NCBI GenBank assembly: GCA_013791785.1
Contig: VMTD01000081.1
Span: 1 to 50,022, forward strand
Length of the DNA stretch: 50,022 bases
Source of the DNA: Methanobacteriota archaeon
GTDB lineage: Archaea > Thermoplasmatota > Thermoplasmata > SG8-5
Direction: 5' to 3'
The position numbers were made by a program, and so were the translations under genes. The number at the start of each line of letters is the position of its first letter. The first letter of the stretch is position 1. Below the pieces are notes generated by a model. It had not been told where the DNA came from. It was given only the letters and a program-made list of their open reading frames with translations, and did no database searches. This document shows, one piece after another, positions 1 through 8,604 of this stretch.

Positions 1-1199
1 ATTCCTTTTTATTAGGTTTAGGATGGGAATATGCTTCAAAATGGCAAGTATTAAAAGATAGAGTAAAAGTTTTAGCACAGATTAAACAAGAAGCCACCAC
101 AGGATTAATTTCTCACATGATGGGCAATATTGGGGAACTTGAATCTCTTAAAATTAGATTGGGTGCACAAGTAAAACAAGAGAAAGAGCATTTAGACAAT
201 TTTAAAGTTCACCCTCAGTATGGCCAAATAGAACAAGATGCAAACCGTTTAACAAAAGCAATACACGAACGTGTAAATCTAAATATTGATGAAAAAAGAC
301 TTCTTGAACATTACGAGTCTAGCTTAAATGAAGAAATAGATGCTACGCCCGACAGAGTAACTAAAATTTATGAAGAAGCGGGTCTGATTCTTCCCGATAA
401 TATAACAAAAAAGATGAATGATGTAATAACATTCCATAAAAAAGTAGTAGTAAACAGAAGAGATTTTCTAAATTCGGAGATGGAGAAGATAAAGCAAAAT
501 GTAGTTCAAAGAGAAACTGAGATAAAAGAATTATCCGCAAGAAGAGTAGAATTAATGCTTACTCTTAAAAGCCATGGTGCATTACAAGAATATACTCAAT
601 TACAGAATAACCATCAGAATACAGTCGCACAACTTAAAGATGTTTCGCAAAGATTGGACAATCTGAAAAAATTTGAACAAGGTAGAAGCTCTATAAATGT
701 GGAACACGAACTATTATTACAACAGGCTAAAAATGATTTGAACGAAAGAAGTTCTCAAAAAGAGGAGGCTGTGCTAGCATTTAACTCATATTCAAAAACA
801 ATGTATTCAGCACCAGGAATATTATCAATAAACATATCAAAAACTGGATTCAAGTTTGATGTGAAAATTGAAAGGTCAGGAAGCCAAGGTATTGGAAACA
901 TGAAAATATTCTGCTATGATCTCATGCTTGCTAAATTATGGGTAAAGAAAGCCAAAAGTCCAATTTTTTTAATTCATGATAGTATAATCTTTGATGGAGT
1001 AGATGAGAGACAGAAAGCTCTTGCTTTACAGCTTGCGGATTCAGAAGCAAAAAAAGAAGGGTTTCAATATATTTGTACTATGAATTCAGATGCCATACCT
1101 AGAAAGGATTTTGATAACGATTTTGATTTCGATAAATATGTAGTGAAAATGTTAACCGACGCAAAGGAAGAGGGAAGTCTTTTAGGAATCAGGTTTTAA
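1..1199 (+). CDS. DUF2326 domain protein, 5' end outside window
   Basis: The frame is open from base 3 with no stop before the first ATG at 117, and the residues ahead of that ATG (FLLGLGWEYASKWQVLKDR) look like the conserved N-terminal part of the same family, so the true start lies left of the window. About residues 40-250 of the visible part are charged coiled coil. The C-terminal part (GIGNMKIFCYDL, then FLIHDSIIFDGVDERQ) is typical of DUF2326, which is known from the ATPase component of ABC-three-component (ABC-3C) conflict systems. The Walker A motif would be upstream and cannot be seen. The gene is AT-rich and belongs to the accessory island. The family call is fairly firm; a defence role is inference. 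Confidence 0.75.
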   Translation, partial: SFLLGLGWEYASKWQVLKDRVKVLAQIKQEATTGLISHMMGNIGELESLKIRLGAQVKQEKEHLDNFKVHPQYGQIEQDANRLTKAIHERVNLNIDEKRLLEHYESSLNEEIDATPDRVTKIYEEAGLILPDNITKKMNDVITFHKKVVVNRRDFLNSEMEKIKQNVVQRETEIKELSARRVELMLTLKSHGALQEYTQLQNNHQNTVAQLKDVSQRLDNLKKFEQGRSSINVEHELLLQQAKNDLNERSSQKEEAVLAFNSYSKTMYSAPGILSINISKTGFKFDVKIERSGSQGIGNMKIFCYDLMLAKLWVKKAKSPIFLIHDSIIFDGVDERQKALALQLADSEAKKEGFQYICTMNSDAIPRKDFDNDFDFDKYVVKMLTDAKEEGSLLGIRF

Positions 1200-1230
1200 A
1201 TGAGAAACTCAGGTCAACATCTCTTTGTAT

Positions 1231-2427
1231 TTAATCTGACATTCTCTTAAACCCTCCACACTTCTCCTTTTCTTTTCCCGTTCTCATCTCCTCCTTGAAC
1301 TTCCGAACCATCTCATTGAACATGTCCTGCATCTCAATCTTCTTCTTTGTATCCACTGCCATTACAGCCTTCTCTGTAAGCGGAGCATTACACACATCAC
1401 AATATTCCAATTCAGGTGAATTCTGCTTGTTGCACCTGGAACAGAACAGCGGCTTGATATCTCCGTTCTCCTTTGCTTTCATCCCGTAGAAATTCAGGAC
1501 TGCATCATCTACTGCATCCTCGTTCAGTTCCACATACCTATCGATTACCTTGGATCCTTGAACCTGGCCCATGTATTTGTACAGGACAGGTGTCGGCCAC
1601 TTATTCGATAAATGAGTGTATCTTGTTCTTCTGAATGTGTAAGCGGTGATTCTCTTACCTATGCCGGCGCCTGTTCTCCATCTGTTTATGAGACGTTTCA
1701 GTGTGCCGTATCCGATAGGCTCTCCGTATCTCCTCGTGCCCTTACTCACCCACATCCAGTTATCCCCTCTGGACTCGGGATGTTCCTCGTTGATCCATAT
1801 CTTTAGGTGCGGAACACAGGAAACCACTCGGATGACCCTTGTTCCGACCTTTCCTGAAGTCAGTTTCACCTTTGCGCCATATTCATCAAATTCGACATCG
1901 CCCACTTTCATGTGGAGCAGTTCGTCCGGGCACCGGCATCCGGACTCGTACATGAACGAGCAAAGAGCCTTTTCCCGCGTTCCTTTGCACACGCCGAATA
2001 GCTTCAAGACCTCTTCCTTGGTCAGTATCACAGGTCTTTCCAGTTTGGACCGTCTCACCGTCGCACTAATCCATTTCACCCTTTCAGAATATTCTTTGGC
2101 ATTCCACTCTATTCCATCCAGATAACTGTAAAACTTCTTGATGGCATACTTGTATCTGACCTTTGTCCACTCAGAATAATCTTTCATCTCGATTCGACTG
2201 ATTATTTTCTTCAAGTCGTCTTTGTTCAAGCCAACGAGGTTTTTCTTCGAGTTTTTAGCAACCATATAAAGCGGCCCAAGGTAGATGATGATTCTTGCTG
2301 TTGAGAGCCCGTGGGCATAGAGTTCATCCTGGAATTTGGCCAGTAATTTTGCATCTGCTTTGGAGCAGTATTTATTTATTCTTACCCATAGCTTTTTTAA
2401 TCTTCTCTCATTATTATGTATATCCAT
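1231..2427 (-). CDS. tyrosine recombinase with C-terminal zinc ribbon
   Basis: A 398-residue phage-integrase-family protein. An N-terminal SAM-like core-binding domain lies at about 25-125 and the catalytic domain at about 130-315. Visible catalytic positions are R165 (GCRCPDEL), K193 (SGKVGT), R266 and nucleophile Y298 (VIDRYVEL). The usual HxxR histidine is replaced by Tyr (Y263-TFR266) and the usual GH before the nucleophile reads GQ (G287-Q288). A CxxC...CxxC zinc ribbon (C329/C332, C343/C346) and a charged helical tail follow. The ATG is preceded by AGGGGATTGA, a fair ribosome binding site. Such integrases serve archaeal mobile elements; which element this one belongs to is not clear, because a second integrase sits at the far end of the island. 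Confidence 0.85.
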   Translation of the reverse strand: MDIHNNERRLKKLWVRINKYCSKADAKLLAKFQDELYAHGLSTARIIIYLGPLYMVAKNSKKNLVGLNKDDLKKIISRIEMKDYSEWTKVRYKYAIKKFYSYLDGIEWNAKEYSERVKWISATVRRSKLERPVILTKEEVLKLFGVCKGTREKALCSFMYESGCRCPDELLHMKVGDVEFDEYGAKVKLTSGKVGTRVIRVVSCVPHLKIWINEEHPESRGDNWMWVSKGTRRYGEPIGYGTLKRLINRWRTGAGIGKRITAYTFRRTRYTHLSNKWPTPVLYKYMGQVQGSKVIDRYVELNEDAVDDAVLNFYGMKAKENGDIKPLFCSRCNKQNSPELEYCDVCNAPLTEKAVMAVDTKKKIEMQDMFNEMVRKFKEEMRTGKEKEKCGGFKRMSD

Positions 2428-2492
2428 TCAATCCCCTATCATTGGCTTGCTTGAGTGCGTTAATAACCATTCGTGGCGGTCATTCGAGACCG

Positions 2493-2541
2493 GCAATTGA
2501 ATACCTGGGTCCGTAACTCAGACGTTATGATTGAATTGCCA
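2493..2541. repeat. 11-bp imperfect inverted repeat upstream of the integrase
   Basis: The arm ggcaattgaat at 2493-2503 faces attgaattgcc at 2531-2541, with one mismatch. It lies 65-115 nt ahead of the integrase start and before the transposase remnant. It could be an integrase arm or operator site, or an insertion-sequence end; the sequence does not decide. Confidence 0.35.
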
Positions 2542-2671
2542 GACTCTTTTTAGGTGATTGGGCCTCAGGAATCCACCGATTATGGTTAATTATTACTTCA
2601 CGTGCTTTGCAAGTTTAGTAAAGTGTATTTGGTGTCTGTTTAATTTAAAGATTTGTGTTGTGAATTGATAA

Positions 2672-3649
2672 CGAATTGTCGAATACAAAAAGGAAAGACC
2701 GGAAATAAAAAGAGACTGGCGGACCTATGAACAGCGACTGTCCAGGAGGATCAGGTGTGCAATCAGAAACCTCGAACCTCTGATTGACGAAGCCATATCT
2801 GAGATCCAAATAGTCAAGGATGAAACGAGAGGCTGTAAACCCATACTCACACTGAAACAGAAGGTCGAGCTTTTACTTCTGAAACACCTGGTCGAGAAGA
2901 GCAATCGTGAAATGTCGGATATGCTCGTAGCGTTCAGTCTTCTTGCCGATATAGATGTGAGTTACAAAACTGTTGAAAGATTGTACTCGGACGAACAAGT
3001 GCTCCTTGTCATGCTGAACATCCATGCTCTTATCCTGAAGAAGAAAGGCGTAGAACGACCCAACTGCACTGGCGATGGTACGGGTTATTCATTGACTATC
3101 AAGAAACATTATGCCACAGAAGCTTAGAAACTCAAAGATAAGAAAAATGAGCCAACGTCCAAGTCAAAAAAGAAAACCGGAAAGACTGGACAATATATCT
3201 TTTCATTCAGGCTCATGGACTTGGACACGCGATTGTATATCGGATACGGAACAAGTTACAAGAGCGAGAAAGAAGCGTTTGCAAAGGCCATGAAAATGGC
3301 CGAGCATGTCGGAATGGCCAGCATCCGATTGGATCGTTATTATGCCGTTCAGTCATACGTAAAGTTCATTGAGGATTTATTCGGCAAGGACGTATTGATA
3401 TACATAATTCCAAAGAAGAATGCAACAGTAAAGGGTCCGTTGAAATGGAAAAAAATCCTCCATGATTTCGTAAATGACACCATTGGCTATCTGGGTGAAT
3501 ATTACGAACGGAATCAATCTGAAAGCGGTTTTTCAGAAGACAAACGCAGGTTTGGATGGAAGATTCCACAAAGACGGGAAGATCGAGTTGACACGTCTAA
3601 TTTCTGCACAACTCTATGGCACAATATGTTCTGGGCAGGAGAAAATTAA
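2672..3649 (+). pseudogene. DDE transposase remnant (ISNCY-like) with one in-frame TAG
   Basis: One frame stays open from 2672 to the stop at 3649 except for a TAG at 3125-3127. No ATG or GTG is found at the expected N-terminus (reading ...RDWRTYEQRLSRR), so the start is lost or uses a rare codon. Before the TAG comes GDGTGYSLTIKKHYATEA, the first Asp region of a DDE transposase. After it come MDLDTRLYIGYGTS and SIRLDRYYA (second Asp region) and then SGFSEDKRRFGW...REDRVDT...LWHNMF, the Glu region and C-terminus of ISNCY-like archaeal transposases. The family name is tentative. The ending appears complete. It lies tail-to-tail with the next broken transposase. Confidence 0.75.
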
Positions 3650-3671
3650 TTCTGTCCCACAGCCGATTATC

Positions 3672-4564
3672 TGACTAGTGCTTAAATCTGTGTTGTTGGT
3701 GATTAGTGCGGTGAAGGTCTTGCTGTTCTTTCTTTTCCGTAGGAATACCAGCTTGACCTTTCCAACGTTTTTCATGGTGACTTCCAGTTCCTTATACCAC
3801 TTGAACCGTGTTCCTTCTACCTCGAAATCTATGCGCTTGTATTCGTCCTTGGGAATCTGCTTAAAAACCTCCTTGACTTGCTACCATTCATCCTCCCATT
3901 GGATAAGGCGGTTTATTTTAGCCTCGGTAACCCATGTTTGTCCCCTGGCAGTAAGAAAGTCAAAGAGTTCCTTTGCACCGAACCAACTGTCGAAAGTTAC
4001 TGCTTCTGGATCCACATAAACAAGGGCCTTTTCCAGGAGTTCCCGAGCCAGCTGAAGCTTCGTTTTGAAATGATTAGCTGTTGCATCTGATTTCACATAA
4101 GCTTCAAAAGATAATGGTATTGAGTCCTCACCATTCGAATAGAAGGTTGATACAAAATTATGGCACCATACCTTCTTTCCACTGGTATGGTCATAAAGCC
4201 AACCAGCTCCTTCCATATGCTGACCAAATTTCTCAATAATCGTATCATCCAAACTTAACACGCCTCCGCTTTTACCTCTCATTGCGAGGTTCAACCGCCT
4301 ATTCTCTACCTGGCGAACAGACCAACTCTTACTGTGCAAGAAACGGTTCAGACTACTCTGAGAACGACCGTCCAGAGAATTACCTGCAATATCCATCACA
4401 TTTTTCTCATTCTTGCCGCCAAGGATCAAGCCGCATATGTACGTTTGAAAATGATGCCACTGTGGCTTGGTAAAATCTGTCCTGAATTCCTCTAACGCTT
4501 TGCCCAGCTGGGCCGAGTTCTTTTTGAAGAACATAAGTACATCCCAGCACCTATAATTATTCAC
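3672..4564 (-). pseudogene. IS701-like DDE transposase, in-frame TAG and 3' truncation
   Basis: The first 227 residues (4564-3884) show a typical IS701/IS4-type N-terminus and core: SLDDTIIEKFGQHMEG holds the first Asp and VTFDSWFGAKEL the second. A TAG at 3883-3881 interrupts the frame, which then continues as QVKEVFKQIPKDEYKRIDFEV to TNNTDLSTSQII near 3672. There the homology-like reading ends just where the conserved YxxRWxIE Glu motif should start. The last third is therefore missing, apparently removed where the ISNCY-like element abuts. This is a dead insertion-sequence copy, confident as to class. Confidence 0.8.
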
Positions 4565-4586
4565 ACTTTAAAATACTATCCAGATG

Positions 4587-4825
4587 TTAAAAGTGCAAAA
4601 GTCTTGTCCTTGAGATAAATTCAAGTTTACCTTCTTTGATTATAACAAATCCGATTCTCGCCAGAAAATCAACATCTTCCTCAATGTTCTTGATTTTTTA
4701 GTGATATTTGTCAGTGATCTAAATACGCTGTTGCGATGAACTTTATATTGCCGGGCGATCTCTACAATTGATTTTCCGCTCTTAAGTAGTTCCATGATGT
4801 CCTGTTCTCTTTCTATTAACCCTGT
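4587..4825 (-). pseudogene. frameshifted helix-turn-helix gene fragment
   Basis: No long ORF is present, but the minus strand reads GLIEREQDIMELLKSGKSIV followed by EIARQYKVHRNSVFRSL, a clear resolvase/homeodomain-like helix-turn-helix. After an A-rich run (ACTAAAAAATC) the reading continues in the next frame as IKNIEEDVDFLARIGFVIIK and on to a TAA at 4587. A one-base slip in the A run joins both parts. It lies between the truncated transposase and the SDR gene; its start is not visible. Probably a DNA-binding regulator inactivated during insertion-sequence activity. Confidence 0.5.
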
Positions 4826-4826
4826 T

Positions 4827-5543
4827 TTAGTTCAAATTCATTCTTTCTAACAAGATATCGCGAATTAAAGAATTGCCCCCTAAGGATGCTAAGAATACTG
4901 CTGCATCAGCAACAGCGTCAACCGACATAGGGTGTTTAACTTTAGTGTTAGAAGCTGCAAGGATAGGCGTTTCAACAGTGCCAGGACACAGTGAAGAAAC
5001 ATTGATATTAAAAGGCCTGCCTTCTTCACTTAGTACGTGTGAGATACCTCTTGCACCAAATTTCGAGGCGCAATACGCTCCCTTTCCAGAATATCCTTCA
5101 ACTCCTGCTTGCGAACTAATCACAATTATATGCCCCCCTCTTTCCTTCATTCGTTTAAATGCTTCCCTTAAAGTAAGGAATACACCTGTTAAGTTGGTTT
5201 CCAATACGTTATTCCATTGTTCAAGCGTGTAGTCTTCCACTTTCTTATTACCGCCGCTGATACCCGCACTTGCTACAACAATATCTATGCCGCCGTATTT
5301 GGCTATTGTATTCGCAAACAGGTCAACAACTTCTTTCTCTATTCGTACGTCGCAACGCACAGCGAAAGATTGTTGATTTTTTTTCTGAATTTCATCTCTT
5401 ACCTTTATACATGCATCAATGTTACGTGAGCAAACAACAACACTTGCTCCCTCATCCGCATATCTCCGAGCGATGGCTTTTCCAATACCACTAGATGCTC
5501 CTGTTACAATAGCAACCTTTCCCTCTAATTTTCCTTTTGTCAT
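4827..5543 (-). CDS. short-chain dehydrogenase/reductase (SDR)
   Basis: A classical SDR of about 238 residues. Numbered from an upstream in-frame ATG, it shows TGASSGIG (16-23, nucleotide binding), SAG in place of NAG (94-96), N118, the catalytic serine region SSQ (145-147) and Y159-xxx-K163 (AYCASK). The chosen start is the second ATG at 5543, because AGGAGG lies seven bases ahead of it while the first ATG (5549) is too close. It begins two bases after the TGA of the isonitrile-synthase-like gene, so the two are almost certainly cotranscribed and may be translationally coupled. It would reduce or oxidise a carbonyl/alcohol with NAD(P)H. The substrate is unknown; context suggests tailoring of the product of the upstream gene. 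Confidence 0.85.
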   Translation of the reverse strand: MTKGKLEGKVAIVTGASSGIGKAIARRYADEGASVVVCSRNIDACIKVRDEIQKKNQQSFAVRCDVRIEKEVVDLFANTIAKYGGIDIVVASAGISGGNKKVEDYTLEQWNNVLETNLTGVFLTLREAFKRMKERGGHIIVISSQAGVEGYSGKGAYCASKFGARGISHVLSEEGRPFNINVSSLCPGTVETPILAASNTKVKHPMSVDAVADAAVFLASLGGNSLIRDILLERMNLN

Positions 5544-5545
5544 AT

Positions 5546-6808
5546 TCATTCCTCCTGAAATTCTATTGCCCGCATTCCTATCGGGTATTTATATTCTATA
5601 TCCCCATTATAATTTTCATCAACATCCCGCGCCACATATGCATATACTTCATCATCTTTTTCCTCAAATGTGATTCTTACTAAGTCAGTCCTGCCTCGTA
5701 GTAGTACTTCAGGAGTAATTTCAAGTGTTAGCTTTCCATTTTCGCCACGGTATATTATTGGCATGCCATGATATGGTAATAACTTGCATCTCCCATAGTA
5801 TTCCGGGTAAACTTTTTGGCCTATTGGCCATCTCCCATTTTTTTGCCCTTTATGACAAGATGCACGAATTGCGTTCGGCCAAAGCCTGGAAGAGATATCA
5901 ATTTTACCACAGGCAAGCCGAATCGTGGTAACCTCACGCAGTGCAACGTCAGTCAATTTTTCAATTACATCATAAAAGGGATGTTTGTTATCACGTGCTT
6001 TTATAGGACCAAATAATGAATAATGATCTTTATGGGTTAGCTGAAACCTACGTGTATTAACCGAACATCTCACACTTCTCCGCAATGTCTCAATATCTGT
6101 AGTTGGTAAATGTTTCTCCAGAGGGTCTACCCATACTTTTTGACCAATAGAGTAATAATGTTGTGTGTAATCTGGTTCACACTTTGTTCTGAGTAGTTCT
6201 GCGTAATCATAAAGAAACACACAATCAGAAGCACCCAATGTCTCAACTCGATTCCTTAAACACTCGTAGTATGCATTAACTTCTGTTTGGTGAGTCTGAA
6301 ATGCACTCGCATAAAGAGATGCATCTGAAAGTATGTGGAATCGGACACCAGGAGAGTAGAACTCTTTTACATGTCTATTTATAAGTTTGAAAAACATAAT
6401 TGTACAGTCCTCACCTGCAGCAGTCCCTGTATTAGTGTAACGCTTTGGTGCATTTGGTATGACACAAAACTGTGGATATACAATCTCAATTGGTTTTTTA
6501 TTGTTCATCGCATATTCGACGCTTTTTATCCATCTCTCCTCATTCCTTACAGAGGTTACTGGATTCATTTGAAATTTTCGGTGAGAAAGTATCTTTAACA
6601 CAGTGGCTTCTTCTGATAATCTCTCTTGACGGACATTCTTACGAAATTCGTTGATATTTATTTCAGCGCTATTAAGACAAGCCTTCAACAAATCTAAATC
6701 TGATTCTAACATTGATCGAGTTGGTTGAGGAACCGAATGGGGGTCCTCTTTAGGCCATTCATAATCTTCAAGACTTGAGGGTTGTAGAACTTCTACATTC
6801 TCACTCAT
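5546..6808 (-). CDS. isonitrile synthase-like protein (PvcA/IsnA/DIT1 superfamily)
   Basis: The 420-residue protein follows the order seen in PvcA/IsnA/DIT1 enzymes. A YPQFCVIPNAPK segment (111-122) matches the family's LPAFPxKSPNPxK region. YSPGVRFHILSDASLY (151-166) matches YxPGARxTICSDGRVF. WPNAIRASCHKG (310-321) matches FPxAxRLSIHP, and LLPYHGMPI (343-351) matches TPWHGV. Family members turn the amino group of Tyr or Trp into an isonitrile using ribulose 5-phosphate, or make the related formyl-tyrosine of yeast DIT1. The amino-acid substrate cannot be read from sequence. A GGAGAG site lies seven bases before the ATG. No PvcB/IsnB oxygenase is next to it; instead an MDR and an SDR share the unit. 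The family call rests on motif recall, not on a search. Confidence 0.65.
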   Translation of the reverse strand: MSENVEVLQPSSLEDYEWPKEDPHSVPQPTRSMLESDLDLLKACLNSAEININEFRKNVRQERLSEEATVLKILSHRKFQMNPVTSVRNEERWIKSVEYAMNNKKPIEIVYPQFCVIPNAPKRYTNTGTAAGEDCTIMFFKLINRHVKEFYSPGVRFHILSDASLYASAFQTHQTEVNAYYECLRNRVETLGASDCVFLYDYAELLRTKCEPDYTQHYYSIGQKVWVDPLEKHLPTTDIETLRRSVRCSVNTRRFQLTHKDHYSLFGPIKARDNKHPFYDVIEKLTDVALREVTTIRLACGKIDISSRLWPNAIRASCHKGQKNGRWPIGQKVYPEYYGRCKLLPYHGMPIIYRGENGKLTLEITPEVLLRGRTDLVRITFEEKDDEVYAYVARDVDENYNGDIEYKYPIGMRAIEFQEE

Positions 6809-6896
6809 AATTATCTCTCCTATTTGTTACTTAATTCTCGGGGACATAATTTTTAATGGCGCCTATGATACATATCTCCATTTATGTAGTAATCAG

Positions 6897-7871
6897 TTAT
6901 TTGATATTTAAAAGTATCTTGCCTATAGACCGCCTTTCTTCCAGAAGTTTGTGTGCTTTTGGAGCATCTGCCATCTTTAGTTCCCTATCAATATGGAACT
7001 TTAACCTTTTATCATTTACTAAAGAAATTAACTTTCCAGTTGTAATGTTCCATGCATTAGAGTCTTCTAGAACATTAAAAATATTGAAACCTTGAATTCT
7101 TAAAGATTTCATTAGTATTTGCATACCAGGGAAATTGACGTGGCCAGATGTTGAACCATAATATAAGATTGTTCCTTTTTTGTGAATGCAATCTATATTA
7201 AGATCTATAACTTCGTTTCCAACACAATCAAATATTGCTGAAACTCCCTTTCCATGTGTTAAATCGTTTATTTGGGTCTTGATGTCTGCTTCATTTCTTA
7301 CAATGACGCTTGTTGGACGATATCGCTCCAAGAACTTACTTTTTTCTTGAGTCCCAACAATTGCGATAACTTTTGCATTTTTATACAAGCATAGCTGAAC
7401 TAAAGTTTGCCCCACCCCTCCGGATGCACCATGCACAATAACCCAATTGCCTTCTTTTATGTTTGCTAATTCTGTTAGACACAATGCCGTTGAACCAACA
7501 CATGTCATTGCTGCGGCAGTTTTATCTGGGATGCTATCAGGTATTGCATATGCCAATAGTTCTTTAAGGCAAATCTGCTGACTATATCCCCCATTGCTCT
7601 CATTTAGATAACTTACCCTGTCACCAATTTTAAATCTTTCAACATTGTTTCCTACTGCGACAACCCTTCCAACACCCTCAAAACCAGGGACAAAATATCC
7701 ATGTTCATTTAATTCAAACAAACCCCGTTTCCTTCTGATTGTATCGCCATAGTTAACACCTGCGAAACTTTGTTCAATTACAATTTCATTGGATTGTGGT
7801 GTTGGACATGGTATATCAACAAGTTTCATTTCCTCTGCCGGACCAGCTTTTTTGATACCTATAGCTCTCAA
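6897..7871 (-). CDS. zinc-independent MDR oxidoreductase (quinone oxidoreductase-like)
   Basis: About 324 residues, the size of NADPH:quinone reductase-like MDR proteins. It has an N-terminal GroES-like fold (FAGVNYGDTIRRKR, VPGFEGVGRV) and a Rossmann part with VHGASGGVGQTLVQL and IFDCVGNEVID. Catalytic zinc ligands are absent. A GTG at 7904 extends the frame, but TTG at 7871 is preferred: family proteins begin at the xRAIGIKKAG segment, GAGGGT lies just upstream, and the likely TATA box at 7907-7914 would overlap the longer form. It is first in a minus-strand unit with the isonitrile-synthase-like gene (87-nt gap) and the SDR, hinting at a shared pathway. The substrate is unknown. Confidence 0.85.
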   Translation of the reverse strand: MRAIGIKKAGPAEEMKLVDIPCPTPQSNEIVIEQSFAGVNYGDTIRRKRGLFELNEHGYFVPGFEGVGRVVAVGNNVERFKIGDRVSYLNESNGGYSQQICLKELLAYAIPDSIPDKTAAAMTCVGSTALCLTELANIKEGNWVIVHGASGGVGQTLVQLCLYKNAKVIAIVGTQEKSKFLERYRPTSVIVRNEADIKTQINDLTHGKGVSAIFDCVGNEVIDLNIDCIHKKGTILYYGSTSGHVNFPGMQILMKSLRIQGFNIFNVLEDSNAWNITTGKLISLVNDKRLKFHIDRELKMADAPKAHKLLEERRSIGKILLNIK

Positions 7872-7906
7872 ATATATACCCTCTATATATGTTAAATAGT
7901 TCACGG

Positions 7907-7914
7907 CTTATAAG
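7907..7914 (-). promoter_or_regulatory. TATA box for the MDR/isonitrile unit
   Basis: CTTATAAG on the minus strand lies about 40 nt before the TTG start of the MDR gene, leaving a leader of about 15 nt that holds GAGGGT. Spacing fits an archaeal promoter. Inferred from sequence only. Confidence 0.45.
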
Positions 7915-8233
7915 TTTTTCTATTATCTGAACTTTTGCACTTTTTGGTTGGTTCTTTCTGTTGCCAGTGTCTATTTTTACGTTGCAAATTATTTGTCACC
8001 CCGTGCTACTTTTTGATTGCGTCTTTGAAAGGGTCTGGCTGAACATTCAAGCATGAAAAATATGCAAAAGTTCAGTATTATGAAAGTCATTTGTACTTGT
8101 AGAAACCAGGGAGATATGTCACCCCTCTACGGTGAAACGGTAAGCGCGTCCTCCAATTTAAGAGCTTTCACAATGCATTCATACCATTTAGGACCGTAAA
8201 CACTCCGAATGGATCGAAACATTAAAAATTACA
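7915..8233. other. gene-free stretch
   Basis: No gene is recognised. It is a low-complexity AT-rich part followed by mixed sequence. A minus-strand reading of about 30 codons (near 8210-8120, with YGPKWYECIVKALKLEDAL) looks coding-like but has no start and ends in TAG, so it may be a relic of a lost gene. Confidence 0.3.
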
Positions 8234-8503
8234 TTAATTAGTAAACTTCAAAAAACTCCTTTTTCTCACAACAAAACCAGAAGAGGATAGTTCGATTATT
8301 TTATGTTCCCTCAGAGTATCCAATATCTCGTTGGTTTCATGTTTCCTGAAACCGAATGACCTTCCGCAGAATTTCCTGAACTCCTGATATGTTATCATTT
8401 TAGAGTGCTGGATTTGGTTTCCGAACTGTGTGGAAACCTTTCTCTTGAATATCCTGGAGAACTCATTGGACAGAAGGCTGTTGATTTCATTGTTTCTCGC
8501 CAT
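8234..8503 (-). CDS. small hypothetical protein, winged-helix-like
   Basis: Unrecognised 89-residue protein. The start at 8503 (MARNNEINS) is chosen because GGAGGAGGA stands six bases ahead of it; a longer form from 8551 overlaps the upstream small gene. The second half (MITYQEFRKFC...HETNEILDTLREHKIIELSSSGFVVRKR) has the helix-turn-helix-plus-wing look of a small DNA-binding domain, ending in a basic tail. It is the last gene of a minus-strand operon and overlaps the preceding 37-codon gene by 17 bases. A regulatory or replication-linked role in the mobile element is a guess. Confidence 0.6.
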   Translation of the reverse strand: MARNNEINSLLSNEFSRIFKRKVSTQFGNQIQHSKMITYQEFRKFCGRSFGFRKHETNEILDTLREHKIIELSSSGFVVRKRSFLKFTN

Positions 8504-8600
8504 TTGCTTCCTCCTCCAACTGCCTCCTAGCTTCATGCCTTGCCAGTGCAATCATTTCAGACATTGATATTTTTTCAAATTGATATTTTCTGATTTTCAT
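8487..8600 (-). CDS. 37-residue charged helical protein
   Basis: A short frame (MKIRKYQFEKISMSEMIALA, then RHEARRQLEEEANGEKQ) starts at 8600. AAGGTG sits right before the ATG and overlaps the stop region of the methylase gene, four bases upstream. It ends inside the start of the next gene. The composition is helical and charged. The tight fit between two genes and the ribosome binding site support it; no family is recognised. Confidence 0.45.
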   Translation of the reverse strand: MKIRKYQFEKISMSEMIALARHEARRQLEEEANGEKQ

Positions 8601-8604
8601 CACC

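Noticed and set aside
3125-3127. Pyrrolysine as the reading of the in-frame TAG codons
   Set aside because: TAG ends several intact genes here (for example at 23527, 28397 and 31191), and both interrupted genes are damaged transposases, so nonsense mutation is simpler. Kept only as a low-rank check.
8120-8220. Coding relic in the gene-free stretch before 8234
   Set aside because: Only about 30 codons, no start, ends in TAG and no family-like motif.
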